64,000 nt of DNA, taken from positions 318,634-382,633 of the forward strand of contig NW_006768830.1 of NCBI RefSeq assembly GCF_000204055.1, in the 5' to 3' direction. This document shows, in pieces, positions 33,757 through 44,914 of the stretch. The position numbers and the translations under genes are program-made. Below the pieces are notes generated by a model. It did not search any database. It saw only the letters and a list, made by a program, of their open reading frames with translations, and was not told the origin of the DNA. The stretch comes from Melampsora larici-populina 98AG31 (taxonomy: Eukaryota > Basidiomycota > Pucciniomycetes > Pucciniales > Melampsoraceae). The first letter of the stretch is position 1, and each line of letters starts with the position of its first letter.

Positions 33757-34525
33757 TCACTTAGACCAAGCGAAGTTATAGAACCTACTAGGTATGTATT
33801 GGTGTTGAGTGATAGTGCTAGTCTTCCCGAAGAAGTCTTGAAAAGCTGATTCGTCTATACCGACTTTGTCCTGTCTCAGTCCAAAAGCAGCCTCGAGAGG
33901 AACTGGCTGATTCCTTACCGGGTTGGCTGTCGCAAGGCTCAAAGGTGGTGGTTTGAATCTTCCTGACCTGGCCGATGACGCTGGGGCTGATGCTGGTGCT
34001 GGCGTCGGGCTATTAAGTAAGCTATCACTAGCTGGTAGCTGATTCACTGGAGGAATCGTAAATGGGACTTGTTATTAGAAATGTCTCTTTCGAACAACGT
34101 TAGAATATTGGTTAAAAAAAAACTCACTATCGGCTTCTTCGTAGTCTAAAAGTTTGTCTGGGTTATAAGGGGTCACCTCTTGAACCGTATCGATATTCAC
34201 TTTTAGGTTTTCAACGAAAGAGGAAAGCAAAAGAATTCCGAAAAGATTTTTTAGCAGGTGCTAAAAAAATAGAAAACAGAGTTTATAAAACGGTAGTACT
34301 AACTGGTTCTAGTGTCCGTTCTTACTGGGGGGGTATAACCGCTAGATCTGCGGAAAAGGTGTCTTCTGGAAGATGGTCCCAGTGTGCTAGAAACGTAAGG
34401 TATGTATGTCCCACTCTCAGAGAATGGATTCCAAAGTTATCGTAAGGTCTGAAGTCGGGACTGTAAATGGGGTCAGTGAACGGATTTTTGTCCGTAAACT
34501 CAAAATACGGAAGTTCTTGGAACAA
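33757..34525 (-). other. small upstream ORFs in the gypsy 5' internal region
   Basis: Two open stretches precede gag on the coding strand. One is 34525-34322 (starts MFQELPYFEFTDKNPF, ends just past a CAGTAAGA donor-like site). The other is 34047-33757, which extends upstream across a GTGAGT...AAG intron-like segment into VNIDTVQEVTPYNPDKLLDY. They could be exons of an extra protein encoded before gag, but I could not join the first part in frame. Function unknown. Confidence 0.35.
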
Positions 34526-34733
34526 GTTTAGTGAAATGAAGTCGATCTCAGAGGAAGAAATTTTGATATATCTGTTTGAATATAAATGGATAATTTTTTT
34601 ATTTTGCTTATTGTATTTTATAGAAGAATGATTCTGAAATAGTTAATTTGAGGAAAGTAGAGAAGAGGAGAATCGGATCCACGTTTTTCCGAAGATGTTG
34701 TAGAAAAACTTGTAAAAAGATGAGGCCCCCAAA

Positions 34734-35806
34734 TGTCAGCCTGAGTCTTCCAATAGTTGTTACGTGGGAGAATAAGGTTGATATGATTACTCACAAAAGT
34801 ATTTACTCTAAGAAATTTGGTAGTTCAGACTAACAAATTCAAATAATAAAGGCTTTAGATTCTTGGTGAGCAAAGTTGAAAAAGTAAAGTATAGTCGTTA
34901 GCTATAACTTGTCTAAGGTACGGAATTTGGATACCGCTGCCAGTTTAGATATATAGTGCACTCACTATATAAATCTTCTGAAATGAACACGGGATTCGTG
35001 GTTATGTAACAGGCTCGCTTCAGCGGTGGTTTGATAATAGTTTATCAAAAACGAAGTGTAGGTTGGAAGTACACGTCAGTCAATTAGAACTACCTAAATG
35101 ATCTGTAACGTTTTCTAGCAACCTTAACGATAAAGTGAAAAGAGGAGAAATATAGATCTTATTTGGTCGATGAGAAGTTAAAAGATAAAAAGGTCCTTCC
35201 TCTTTAAAGAAGGAGTATCTAACTGTTTAGCTAACTGATCTAAGAGTGAATAAGAAAAAAGGGAGAAAGGTGGAATTGGTTTTATTCTAGGAAAGTAGAA
35301 GCTTTCGTAAAGAAATAAAGTTTTGTGTTTAAAAGATTTGTGTGGTGTTATGGATAAAAGATGTCGTTTGTTCCTTGTTGGAGAGAGTGGTTGATATTTA
35401 ACGGAAAATTCCTTTGGAATCATTCGTACTTAGTTACTCTCTTTTCTTCTTTCATTAAGGGTCCAGGTAGTTTCTTGGTTGGCTGGTTTCCTGTTATCGT
35501 GGTTTCAACTGGCCTAGCCTGGATTGTATTCTTAGACCCTAGTTTGGTCAGGGACGACATGTTAGTTGTTGTATCATTTTTATTAAGGAACCGTAGTTGG
35601 TTTCTTAATACTTATTTTATATTTTGAAATTAACTCGTTAAGTAATACACTCTTGAAACTCGAGTGATAGAGGTGTGGGTTTTAGTATGTGTCTTTTATG
35701 GTTTTATGTTTGTAAGTACTGATTGTATTTGCGAAAGTGAGCTATGGGGTTGTTCTGTTGTCTCTACCATGGAGGTTCTGCTCTGCAGAACCTCTCGCGG
35801 TTGACA
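34734..35806 (-). repeat. 5' LTR of the gypsy element
   Basis: 1073 bp, TGTCA...TGACA. The sequence just inside, read on the minus strand, is TTTGGGGGCCTCATC, so a primer-binding site starting TGG would lie two bases in. Confidence 0.9.
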
Positions 35807-35811
35807 ACAAA

Positions 35812-36660
35812 AGGCAAGTTGTTTTAGCGCAAAAATATGTAAAGATTTCTAACTTGAAACCCCTCAATGTTGCCAAAGATACTATAAATTTAAAAAATTC
35901 AGGAAACCTATTTAGGTGTCCCAAATGCTGTTGACTGTATATTTGCAGAAAAAACACACACTAGGGGGTTTCAAGTTGAATGTTTTTACATATTTTCATG
36001 CTACAACAACTTGCCTGTTGTTGTAAAATATGCGTATTTTTTTACAGGGACACCTAAAACGGCACCCCAAATTAATAAAAATAGGGGGGCTCAATTCAAA
36101 ATATTTTACAACTTTTATCGTAAAAAAACTTTTCCCAATTGCATAAAATAAGGGGTTTCAAGTTCAAGATTTTCCGTATTTTTATGTTTTGAAAACTTGG
36201 ATGAAGACATAAATTTTACGTAAAATATTTTTAAAACGGGAGACCTTTTTACGTCTCCCGCTTTAAAATTAGCGTAAACATACGCTTTTAAAAATCATTT
36301 GGTCAACAATTTGACCTTTTCAATCATGGTATTGACCACATCTTCAAACATGAGATTGGTCAATAAGGCCATCTCGTCATTATCTTCAAAGGAAATGTCG
36401 CCAAACCTCGGAACGATACGATCACCGCTTCGATTTGTTTTACGACGGTAATTATTTGATGTGCTTGATTTTTATAAACGGTCAAATTTAAAATCTTACA
36501 GTGTCGTATAAAACTTGACCGAATTTTTAAAAACCCGTATAAAAGATTTAAACTTGAAACCCCTTAATTTTTCGGAAAAGGCCGCAAAATTTTTGACTTG
36601 AGCCCCCTTATTGTCGTAAAATTCACATAAACTTACGTTACAGCGGGGAACTTTTTTACG
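35812..36660. repeat. repeat DNA with GGGGTTTCAAGTT in both orientations
   Basis: GGGGTTTCAAGTT or its complement occurs near 35855 (minus), 35966 (plus), 36152 (plus) and 36550 (minus), within AT-rich DNA. The left flank of the gypsy also contains GGGGGTTTCAAGT (about 25154), so the gypsy probably inserted into this repeat. No ORF. Confidence 0.55.
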
Positions 36661-37160
36661 ATAAAGACCGTAGAAAGTTGTGATGTTTCTAAGCTTTCAA
36701 GTTTCTCCTAAGCAATTTAACTCTCTCCCAGGTGAGTTGAGTGTTTCTGGTTATTTTGTACACATATTCACAAGACCTCAGCTAAGCCTTATCAATAGCT
36801 GGCTTGTCTCAATGTATATCTCCAAGACTTGTAAACTTGATTCACTTTATCCCGAAAATCTTTCTTGATGATTGTCGCCAAAATAAAACCTTCAAACTCC
36901 ACCTGCTTAGCCTTAGGAGTTGAACTTAGAACAGGGTGTTTTCTGTTTTGCTAGTACCATATATTTATAACTTATGATCTTGAAACGAGTTAACGGAAGA
37001 TATCGAAGTGCAAGTCATGCTTAGAATTGTTAAAGTTGAGATAAGTAGGTAGGTTGTAAATAAAGCATAAGGTAGATAAACAAAGTAGGATTGATAGATA
37101 AAACCAGTGTTGAAGTCTGATGATGAGTTCCGAATGGAATTTAAGCACCGACCGGCTTAA
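36661..37160. other. intergenic, no gene recognised
   Basis: One short open + frame (36680-36868) without a known domain. Confidence 0.35.
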
Positions 37161-37933
37161 GAGCATCCACTATCGTTGCTGTAAACAGCCTCGGTACTGT
37201 AAATTTGACTGAAATTTACCGTACCGAGGCCAAAAATCCCCAATCGTGTACAAAGTACAGATCGGTAGCTACAGATTCGGTCAAAAATCTGTAGAGGTCC
37301 AGTAAATCTACTGCACCTCTACAGAATCTGTACCGAATCGGTATCCACCAAATCTACCGATTCTACATAGGGATTCATCACCACCTTCCCAAAATCACCC
37401 TCTACTATCCTTCAATCTCTATCACCCTCTCATCAATCAACTCTTTCATCTTCTCATCGATCAAATTTTTCATCTTCTCATCGATCAAATTTCTTGCCTT
37501 CTTGTCAATCAACCATTTCAACCAATCTTCTCAATAATCGACTTGATCAAATCAAAGTGACTTCATCAAATGAACATCTTGTGCTATTTTTTTGCTTTTT
37601 TTGATTGTCCTTGTTGTTGTACAATCGTCCATCAGACAATGATGGATCCTTGAGGTCATTCATCAGACCATGATGGATCTCAGCATCTCGTAAATCTAGA
37701 TACTTTGAGACTATCCATGTTTCTGAGCCAAGGTCAATAGCTTGCAGATTATTTACTGAATGTACAATTCTCTATGATTGTGGGGCAGGGTCATTTCTGT
37801 ACGGTACGTACCGTACAGAACGATATTACTGAAACGATAGTGGATTTCCACCTTTCTGTACCTAAATTTACTGTACTGTGAAATCTGTACTGTAAAATTT
37901 ACTGAAATTTTACTGTAACGATAGTGGATGCTC
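37161..37933. mobile_element. PIF/Harbinger-type MITE, TSD TAA
   Basis: The left end GAGCATCCACTATCGTT is matched by its reverse complement ending at 37933, and TAA flanks both sides (37158-37160 and 37934-37936). The 773-bp interior contains GTACCGAATCGG-type inverted motifs, a palindromic GTACGGTACGTACCGTAC segment (about 37800-37817) and about three copies of a 27-bp unit (TTCATCTTCTCATCGATCAA, 37447-37500). No ORF. It lies about 1.2 kb upstream of eIF4G. Confidence 0.85.
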
Positions 37934-37936
37934 TAA

Positions 37937-39145
37937 CGAGTCTCAAATTCACGGCCGATGAGGATGTGAAGTTTCGTAAATTCACAGTGAGAAGATGAAT
38001 CTTAAGCCAAGACATACTCTAAGTCAGTTAAGGATACTTAAGAGCAGATACATATCAAAAAAGTACCACACTTTTCAGAAACTGTATTTGTTTAATCTCA
38101 CCAACCAAGCAGTGACATATCGAATTGGGTGAAATAGGTTTGACTAAATTCAAAATTCATTCCGAGTTTACCTCAACAACTTATCCACCAAATCACATTT
38201 TTCTATCCAACCCGATTCTAAACTCAATAGACTCAATCTAGAGTCTGAAGAGTGTAAGTAATACATAGAGTACTCTAGAAGAGAGTGTGAAGTGTGAAGA
38301 CTCAAGAGAAGAGAGAGGTTTTGAGTGGTATGTTGATGGGATTCGATTGGTCGGATTGGTTGAACTGACTATAATCTGTCTTCTTTACTAACTAATCTTG
38401 ATTTCTTATTTCAATCTAATCTACCTAATCAATCCATCAAACGAACAATCAAACGAACAAACGAACAAACCACCAAACCAACGAATCGGGTACATACATT
38501 TGAACTTCAGCCTCATCTTATTTTCGAACAAACGACTTTAATATATCTAACTCTCATCACCCATCAGTCAGTTCTTCAACCTTTCAATCACTCATCAAAA
38601 CAACTAATCTTACTTTTCTTGATTGATTAGGTAATCCCATTCTAAAATCAGATCATCAGAGACTTTGTCAAAAAGTTTCGATCGGTATGTCGCCTACTTT
38701 TTTCTTTCTTTTCTTTTGACAAACTTCCTTATCCGATCACTTCAACACAGCCTCAATGAGACTTTTTTCTATCAGTTTCTACTTTCAATCAATCTTCTCA
38801 GGAAAACTTGATATCTGATTCTTTCTCTCTACTCTCATCGTATCTTGATATCAATTCTCATTCGAACCACAGCTTTCTTTATATCATACTCTCAATCAAA
38901 AAAAGACTTTCGAATACAAGAAAGTAACTTGATTGTGATCGATTGATTGATCTTGATTAGTATATTTCAAACAGGGTTAGTGATTTCGATGTCAATTCTT
39001 CGTCTGACTAAACTCTTCAAACTGATCATCATCTTTTCTTTTTGTATCTTTCGATAGAGTCCTCGTCTCCTAGGCTTTCGTCCTTCATTCCTCTTGCTCA
39101 CCTTGCCCTCTCACGCACTCATCCCTCACCCCTCTTCTTTCTCCA
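37937..39145 (+). promoter_or_regulatory. upstream and leader region of eIF4G
   Basis: No ORF. From about 38500 to the start codon the DNA is very CT-rich (TCTTTC, CTCATC runs), typical of fungal promoters and leaders. GT...AG pairs, for example GGTATGTC at about 38680, make a 5'-UTR intron plausible. Confidence 0.4.
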
Positions 39146-42100
39146 ATGAGCAAAACCAACGCAACACCAACACCAGCAAACCAGTCCGCATCGGCTTCCA
39201 ACGACGTTCCTGCTTCGGCAGCCTCATCTAAACCTACTATCAACTACGCTGCTGCTGCTGCTGCTGCTCGGCCTGCAAGTTCTATTCGTACAGCCGCTGG
39301 ACCTCCAAATCCGATCTCTCCAAACCCATTACCCTCACCTTCCTCGTTTGCTTCGGCTGTTGGCTCTAATCCTTCTCCCTCAAACCCAACCCCTTCCTCA
39401 AATAACAACAAGCCTTCATCTCGGCCTATCGATGTCTCGCCCACTACCTCGCGTCCGATTAATGGCTCATCTAATGCTACTGCCAAGACACCGGTCTCTG
39501 TCTCCGAGTCCAGACGAACCAGCGTAGCGGGCATCAAAGCTCACAATGTTAAGCCTTGTAAGTCTTTTGTTTACAACAACGACTCTTGATCATCTTATGA
39601 CCATCACTCACCATTATCTCATATCTTCCGTTCCTTGACACCATAGCCTCAAGCTCCATTGCTTTTGGTTCACTGGCCGATTTACCAGCTAAATCGGATG
39701 CGGCAGCTATCTTATCGGCTTCTCCCGCAAATCCTCCGACTCTTTCTGAGAGAAAAGGGCCGCCTGTGTTTGGTTCTGTGCCCACAGATTCCCGAAAAAC
39801 GGTCGACAAACCATCAACTACATCTGCAGTCACAGTTCCTCCTTCAGCTTCTGTTCCTGCGTCTAAACCTAGTGTCACGAACACAGTTGTCGAACCGGCA
39901 GCAAAGAGTGAAAAGAAGAAAATCAACTTTCAATCATTCTTTCAGACAGGAGGAGAAACTGCGCCTCAACCTGCACCACCACCACCACCCTCAAATGGAT
40001 CTTCACAATCTCCTTCAATGTCTTATCGACCGGATCCTACTCAAAACCGTCGGAATAACACATTCGATTCAACTAACCAGCCTCATCTACCTCCCGCTTC
40101 TCCTCGTCCAACTAATCTAGGTATGCCGAATGGAGCGAACTCGGGCTCCTTCCATTCTCCGCTTTCTGGCGCATCTCGGGCCTTTACACCCAGTCAAGGC
40201 CAGCCACCGATGTCACAACCTCCTTCACAGCCACCACATCAATATGGTCCCAATCCACCACATTGGCAAAATGGACCATCTCCTAATAGCCCACATCACA
40301 TGACCGGAGCACCACCTCATCCTAACATGCCTAACTATCCTCATCCTAATGGTGCTATGGCTCCTCCGCATAGTCATAATCAGTCACAATTTCTACAAAA
40401 ACCTCCGACATTCCAGCATCGGAACGGGCCTGGAAATCAATCTGCTCCTTCTGGCTCAATGTATCCTTCCAACGGGCGCTCCAACATGCCTCATCAACAG
40501 CGTGGTCCGATGCAAGCACCTCCTAGCCCTCGATCAGCTACCTCTGGTGCTCCACCCAGTAATACTCCAAACGCTCCTTACCCACATCCACCCAATAGTC
40601 AAGGCGGTATGAATGGACCTTATTGGCAACAAGGTCCTTATCCACCCTCCGGTCCTGGCCCTGGTTACCCACCTTATGCTTATAATCATAATGGGATGCC
40701 TATATACCCACAACCCGGTTCCTTTGCTCCGCCTGCGCACGCTCAGCACGCCTCGCCTCAGGTTACCCATCCACCCGGTCCACCTTCATCACAGCCTGTC
40801 CCGCCGATCAACGTTTCCCCTTTACCTGCCCATCCTCCTCGAACTCATGGTGCTACTCCTAATTTGGCCGTTCCTACCTCACCCGCGCCCGCCACTACTA
40901 CGTTTACCGCTCCACTGCCCCAGGCGCCTGCCTTTACTCCTGTTAGCGCGGCTCATTCAAGAGGACCTTCGCTATCTTACAACGCGAACCCCTTCAACCC
41001 GTCACCGTCTGCCGTCTCACCGGACTTCAAGCCTCGAACACCAAATGCTGCTGCTCCACCTTTCCAACCTAGGAAGAGTGCTGCAATTCAAATCAAAAAG
41101 CCGATCACCCCTACAGGGCTTAGTCATGACGGCACGCCAAATCAGGACGATGGATCTGTGACATCTACACCTAACACTGCCTCACTCGCTCCGACGACTT
41201 TAGCAAATCCTCCTGCCGCTTCGGACTCGCCTGTTGAACCCAAGCCCGTTGAAAAATCAACCGAAACAAAAGTTGATCAGACTACAAGCATCAAGACGGA
41301 AAAGGTATCAGCAGATGCTGGCAAAGTCTCTGCTGCAGCTGAAGCTGATAAAAAGGAGCAGGAATTGGCAGCGAAGAAGGCAGCGGATCTAGCTACTGAG
41401 AAGTATGTTGTTCATCTTATTTATCTCATCATTGAAGATTACTGATTTTTGCCCTCACTGAAATAGGAAACGTGTTGAGGCCGAGCAGAAGGCAGCGGCT
41501 GAACTTGAAGAACAACGTAAAGTTGAAGAACAGAAGCGTCTTGAACGAGAAGCCAAGGAGAAGGCCGATCGGGAGGCTAAGGAACAAGCTGAAAAGGATG
41601 CAAAGGCCAAATCAGATCAAAGTGAGAAGGAGTTGATGGAGAAACAAGCCAAGGCGAAAGACGCGAAAGATGCCGAGGTAGTGAAGGCGGCTGCAGAAGC
41701 TCAATCTGCATCGCAGACGAAGCCTGATAGTCTTTCCACCTCTTCCAAGCCAACTGAGCCTTCGTCATCAACCGCAACCACATCCACTCTCCCTGGGCCT
41801 ACTGCTTCATCTGGACTTCCGTCAAAACCTGTCAACGGAGTTTCTTTACCAGCCAGCACTGGTAACAAGACACGACCGACACCCATCGATGTCAATGCTG
41901 TTCCTTCTCAGAAAGTTAACGCTACTGGTGAGACGATGAGCCCTTTGCCGTCAGCTTTGTCCTCGGCTAGGAAAATCGAGGATCTAGGCCAAGTTTCTTA
42001 CCCTGAGAATATCAAGTCACCTCACCCTGATCTCAACGCTGAGGCTGCACCAGGCAAATTCCGATACGATCGAGCTTTCCTCTTGCAGTTTATGGAGGTC

Positions 42101-44914
42101 TGTAAAGGCAAACCGACCCAATTACCTGACCTGGATTCCATTGGAATGGTCGACTCACAATCAGGTTCAATGAATCCGATGTCGCGTACTCAATCAATGG
42201 GTGGCCAACGTAGGAATACTGGTCAGATGACTCCTGGTGGACGAGGACCATCAGGTTCCCTAACTCCATCTGGAGGTTCAATGTCAAGTATGATGGGACC
42301 TGGTGGGATCCCTAATCGAGCCGGTCCTGGTGGCGCTGGAATGCCCATGTTCGCTACTGGTACCAACCGAACAAGTGAAGAACGTTTCAGTCAGTCTAAC
42401 CGTGCAATCTTGGGAGCTATCCCAATAGGAGGCATAGGAGGTGGCCTCTTGTTACCCGGAAGGCCTACTGGCCAAATGTCTCGAACACCCAGTGCTAATG
42501 CTCTTCCTGGTATAATGACCAACGGGGCTCGTGATGGTAACCGACGGAGTGGACGTGGTACTCGACGGGACGGTGGTCCTCCCATGTCCACCAACGCTCC
42601 TTCTAGTAACATGAACCGAGGAATGCAAATGCAGTCAATGTATCCTACTGAAGTGGTACAGCCTTTACAATCATCTGCTAATAGTTGGGCAACTGCTCGA
42701 TCAAATCAACTCGAAGAGGACTCACCTGAAATGGTCAATCGAAAAGTCCGAGCTTTACTCAACAAACTCACATTAGATAAATTTGAATCGATTTCAGATC
42801 AAGTGATTGATTGGGCAAACAAATCTGAAAAGGAAAACGATGGAAGGATTCTTAGACAAGTGATTGCATTAATTTTTGAAAAAGCTACTGATGAAGCACA
42901 TTGGTCAGAAATGTATGCCAAGTTATGTCGAAAATTAATGGAGAAACTTTCACCTGAAGTAAAGGATGAGAATGTACTTGATACGGCTGGTAATAAAGTA
43001 CATGGTGGTCATCTGTTTAGGAAATACCTTCTTAATCGATGTCAAGAAGATTATGAACGAGGGTGGAGCAAGCGAGATGAATTGGCAGCTGCAGCTGCAG
43101 GTAAAGCAGCAGATGATGCGGTTAAACAAGCTGCAAATGAAAAATCAAGAGCAGAGGCCGAAGCAGTAGGAAAAGAAACTACCAAAGAAGCCGAAATCTT
43201 ATCAGATGAATATTATGCAGCTCAAAAAGCCAAACGACAAGGATTAGGATTAGTTCGATTTATTGGAGAATTGTTCAAATTGAACATGTTAACAGAAAGG
43301 ATTATGCATGAATGTGTTAAGAAATTGTTATCGAATATTGAGAATCCAGAAGAAGAAGATATTGAATCACTTTGTAGATTGATGATGACAGTTGGAAAGA
43401 TGTTGGATCATGAAAAAGCTAATAGTCATATGAATGTATATTTCACTAGGATGACTAACATGGCACAAAGTAAGAATCTAACTTCTAGAGCTAGATTTAT
43501 GATTCAGGTTAGTGATTAGATTTTCTTTGGACAAAAATCAATTGATTTGTCAAGTACTGATTTTTCTCTCTCTAAATTTGACCTGTTTCTATAGGATGTC
43601 ATTGATACACGTAGCAATCATTGGGTCGGACGTAACGTTGCGGCTGGACCGAAGCTCATCTCACAAATTCATGAAGAGGTAAGAAATTCTACATCAGAAG
43701 TTAACCTTTTTTTGATTTCTTGATTTTAACCGATTTTTTCATTCTAGGCTGCTCAAGCTGCTGCTGAACAATCTAGACAAGCTCAAGCTAAACAGAATAT
43801 GTCAAAGATGAATGATCTTTCTAGAGGTGGTAGTCGTGGTGGTAGAAGTCGAGATCAGTTTGGGAATACTACTTCGGCTGATGGTTGGTCATCGGTTGGA
43901 AATGTTGCACCTCCTCCAAGGCCTTCTAAAGCCGGTGATTGTGAGTTTCGGATTTCGTTTTTGATTTCAGAGTTTTTGTTTTGTATAGATTCTTACTTTT
44001 CTATTTGAATCTTCTTTAGTGACTCACTTTGGTAAACTACGAGATACATCATCTTCGGGTCGAATGACATTTGGACCCTCAAGTGTATTTGCGAATAAAG
44101 GAAAAGGGAAAGACGGAAAAGCAAGTACAGAACGAGATCCAACAGTTGCAGTAGCATTGAATCCATTTGCATTACTTGGAGCTGATACAGGAGAAAGTAG
44201 TACAAATACTGGATCTGGATTAGTTAAAAAACAAAGTGTATCTGAAATGGCACCTACTAGTCGACCACGATTGAATTTAGCCCCTAGAACATTACCATTA
44301 CCTGGCAAATCTGAAGAAGAAGAAACATCCACCACAACAAGCAAAGGTAAAACAACAGAAGAAGAAAGTAAGGAAGAAGAAGAAGATATAGATGATTCAA
44401 CAGCTAAAAGATTAGTTAAAACCAGAATAGATGAATTCTTTAATGTGAAATCGATAGAAGAAGGAGTAGCCTCATTTGAAGGATTGCCTACTAAAAGATA
44501 TTTTGAATTGATTCGAGGATTGATTGAGAAATCAATGGAAATGAAATTGGTTCAAGTGAAATTGACTTGTGATTTGTTTAAAAGGTTAATTGAACTTAAA
44601 GGGGTGAAGAAATCGGTTTTTGAAAAGGCTTTTGAACCGGTGATTGAATTCTTAGATGATACAGTTGTAGAGTAAGTCTTTTCTTTCTTTCGAAGATGTT
44701 AATCTTGATGATTGACTGTTTTTTTTCTAATTTCGTTTGTTTTTTCGTCTGTAGTGCTCCATCAGCATATGAATTTGCTGGTAGATTATTATCTTCGATT
44801 GGGTTTGAAGAAAGTGAGGTTAAAGTGATGGGAGAGAAGATTGAAGCTATGGATTTAGAAGTGGCTAAGAAAAGATTAGTTGATGGGTTTCTTTTGGCTA
44901 AGAAAGAAGCATGA
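39146..44914 (+). CDS. eukaryotic translation initiation factor 4 gamma (eIF4G)
   Basis: Seven exons join in frame: 39146-39557, 39647-41402, 41467-43507, 43595-43678, 43748-43940, 44020-44671 and 44755-44914 (about 1765 aa). eIF4G is the cytoplasmic scaffold that links the cap-binding eIF4E, the helicase eIF4A and poly(A)-binding protein to the ribosome. The N-terminal ~700 residues are low-complexity, Pro/Ser/Asn/Gln/Gly-rich, with an Ala run near residue 35. A charged coiled-coil Lys/Glu/Ala region follows (about 730-800). An eIF4E-binding motif Y-x4-L-L is at about residue 923 (RYDRAFLLQFMEV). The MIF4G HEAT domain spans about 1145-1430 (NRKVRALLNKLTLDKFESIS to GPKLISQIHEE). An RG-rich linker (SRGGSRGGRSRD) precedes a C-terminal MA3-like helical domain (about 1620-1765). 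All splice sites are GT-AG and the frame is open. Confidence 0.92.

Larger units (their letters stand above)
25712..35806 (-). mobile_element. Ty3/gypsy (chromovirus-type) LTR retrotransposon
   Basis: LTRs at 25712-27137 and 34734-35806 both start TGTCAGCCTGAG and end GGTTGACA. ACAAA target duplications lie at 25707-25711 and 35807-35811. The coding strand is minus: N-terminal ORFs, gag/capsid, two protease domains, RT, RNase H, integrase, chromodomain. The order RT-RNase H-integrase and the chromodomain define a Ty3/gypsy chromovirus. Outside one secondary insertion the LTRs differ at only about six positions, so the insertion is recent. The copy looks inactive (altered RT motif, stop inside pol) and contains a 100-N assembly gap at 32556-32655. 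Confidence 0.92.

Noticed and set aside
39659..41161. Several long alternative frames across eIF4G exon 2
   Set aside because: Compositional shadows of the Pro/Ser/His-rich coding sequence without domains.
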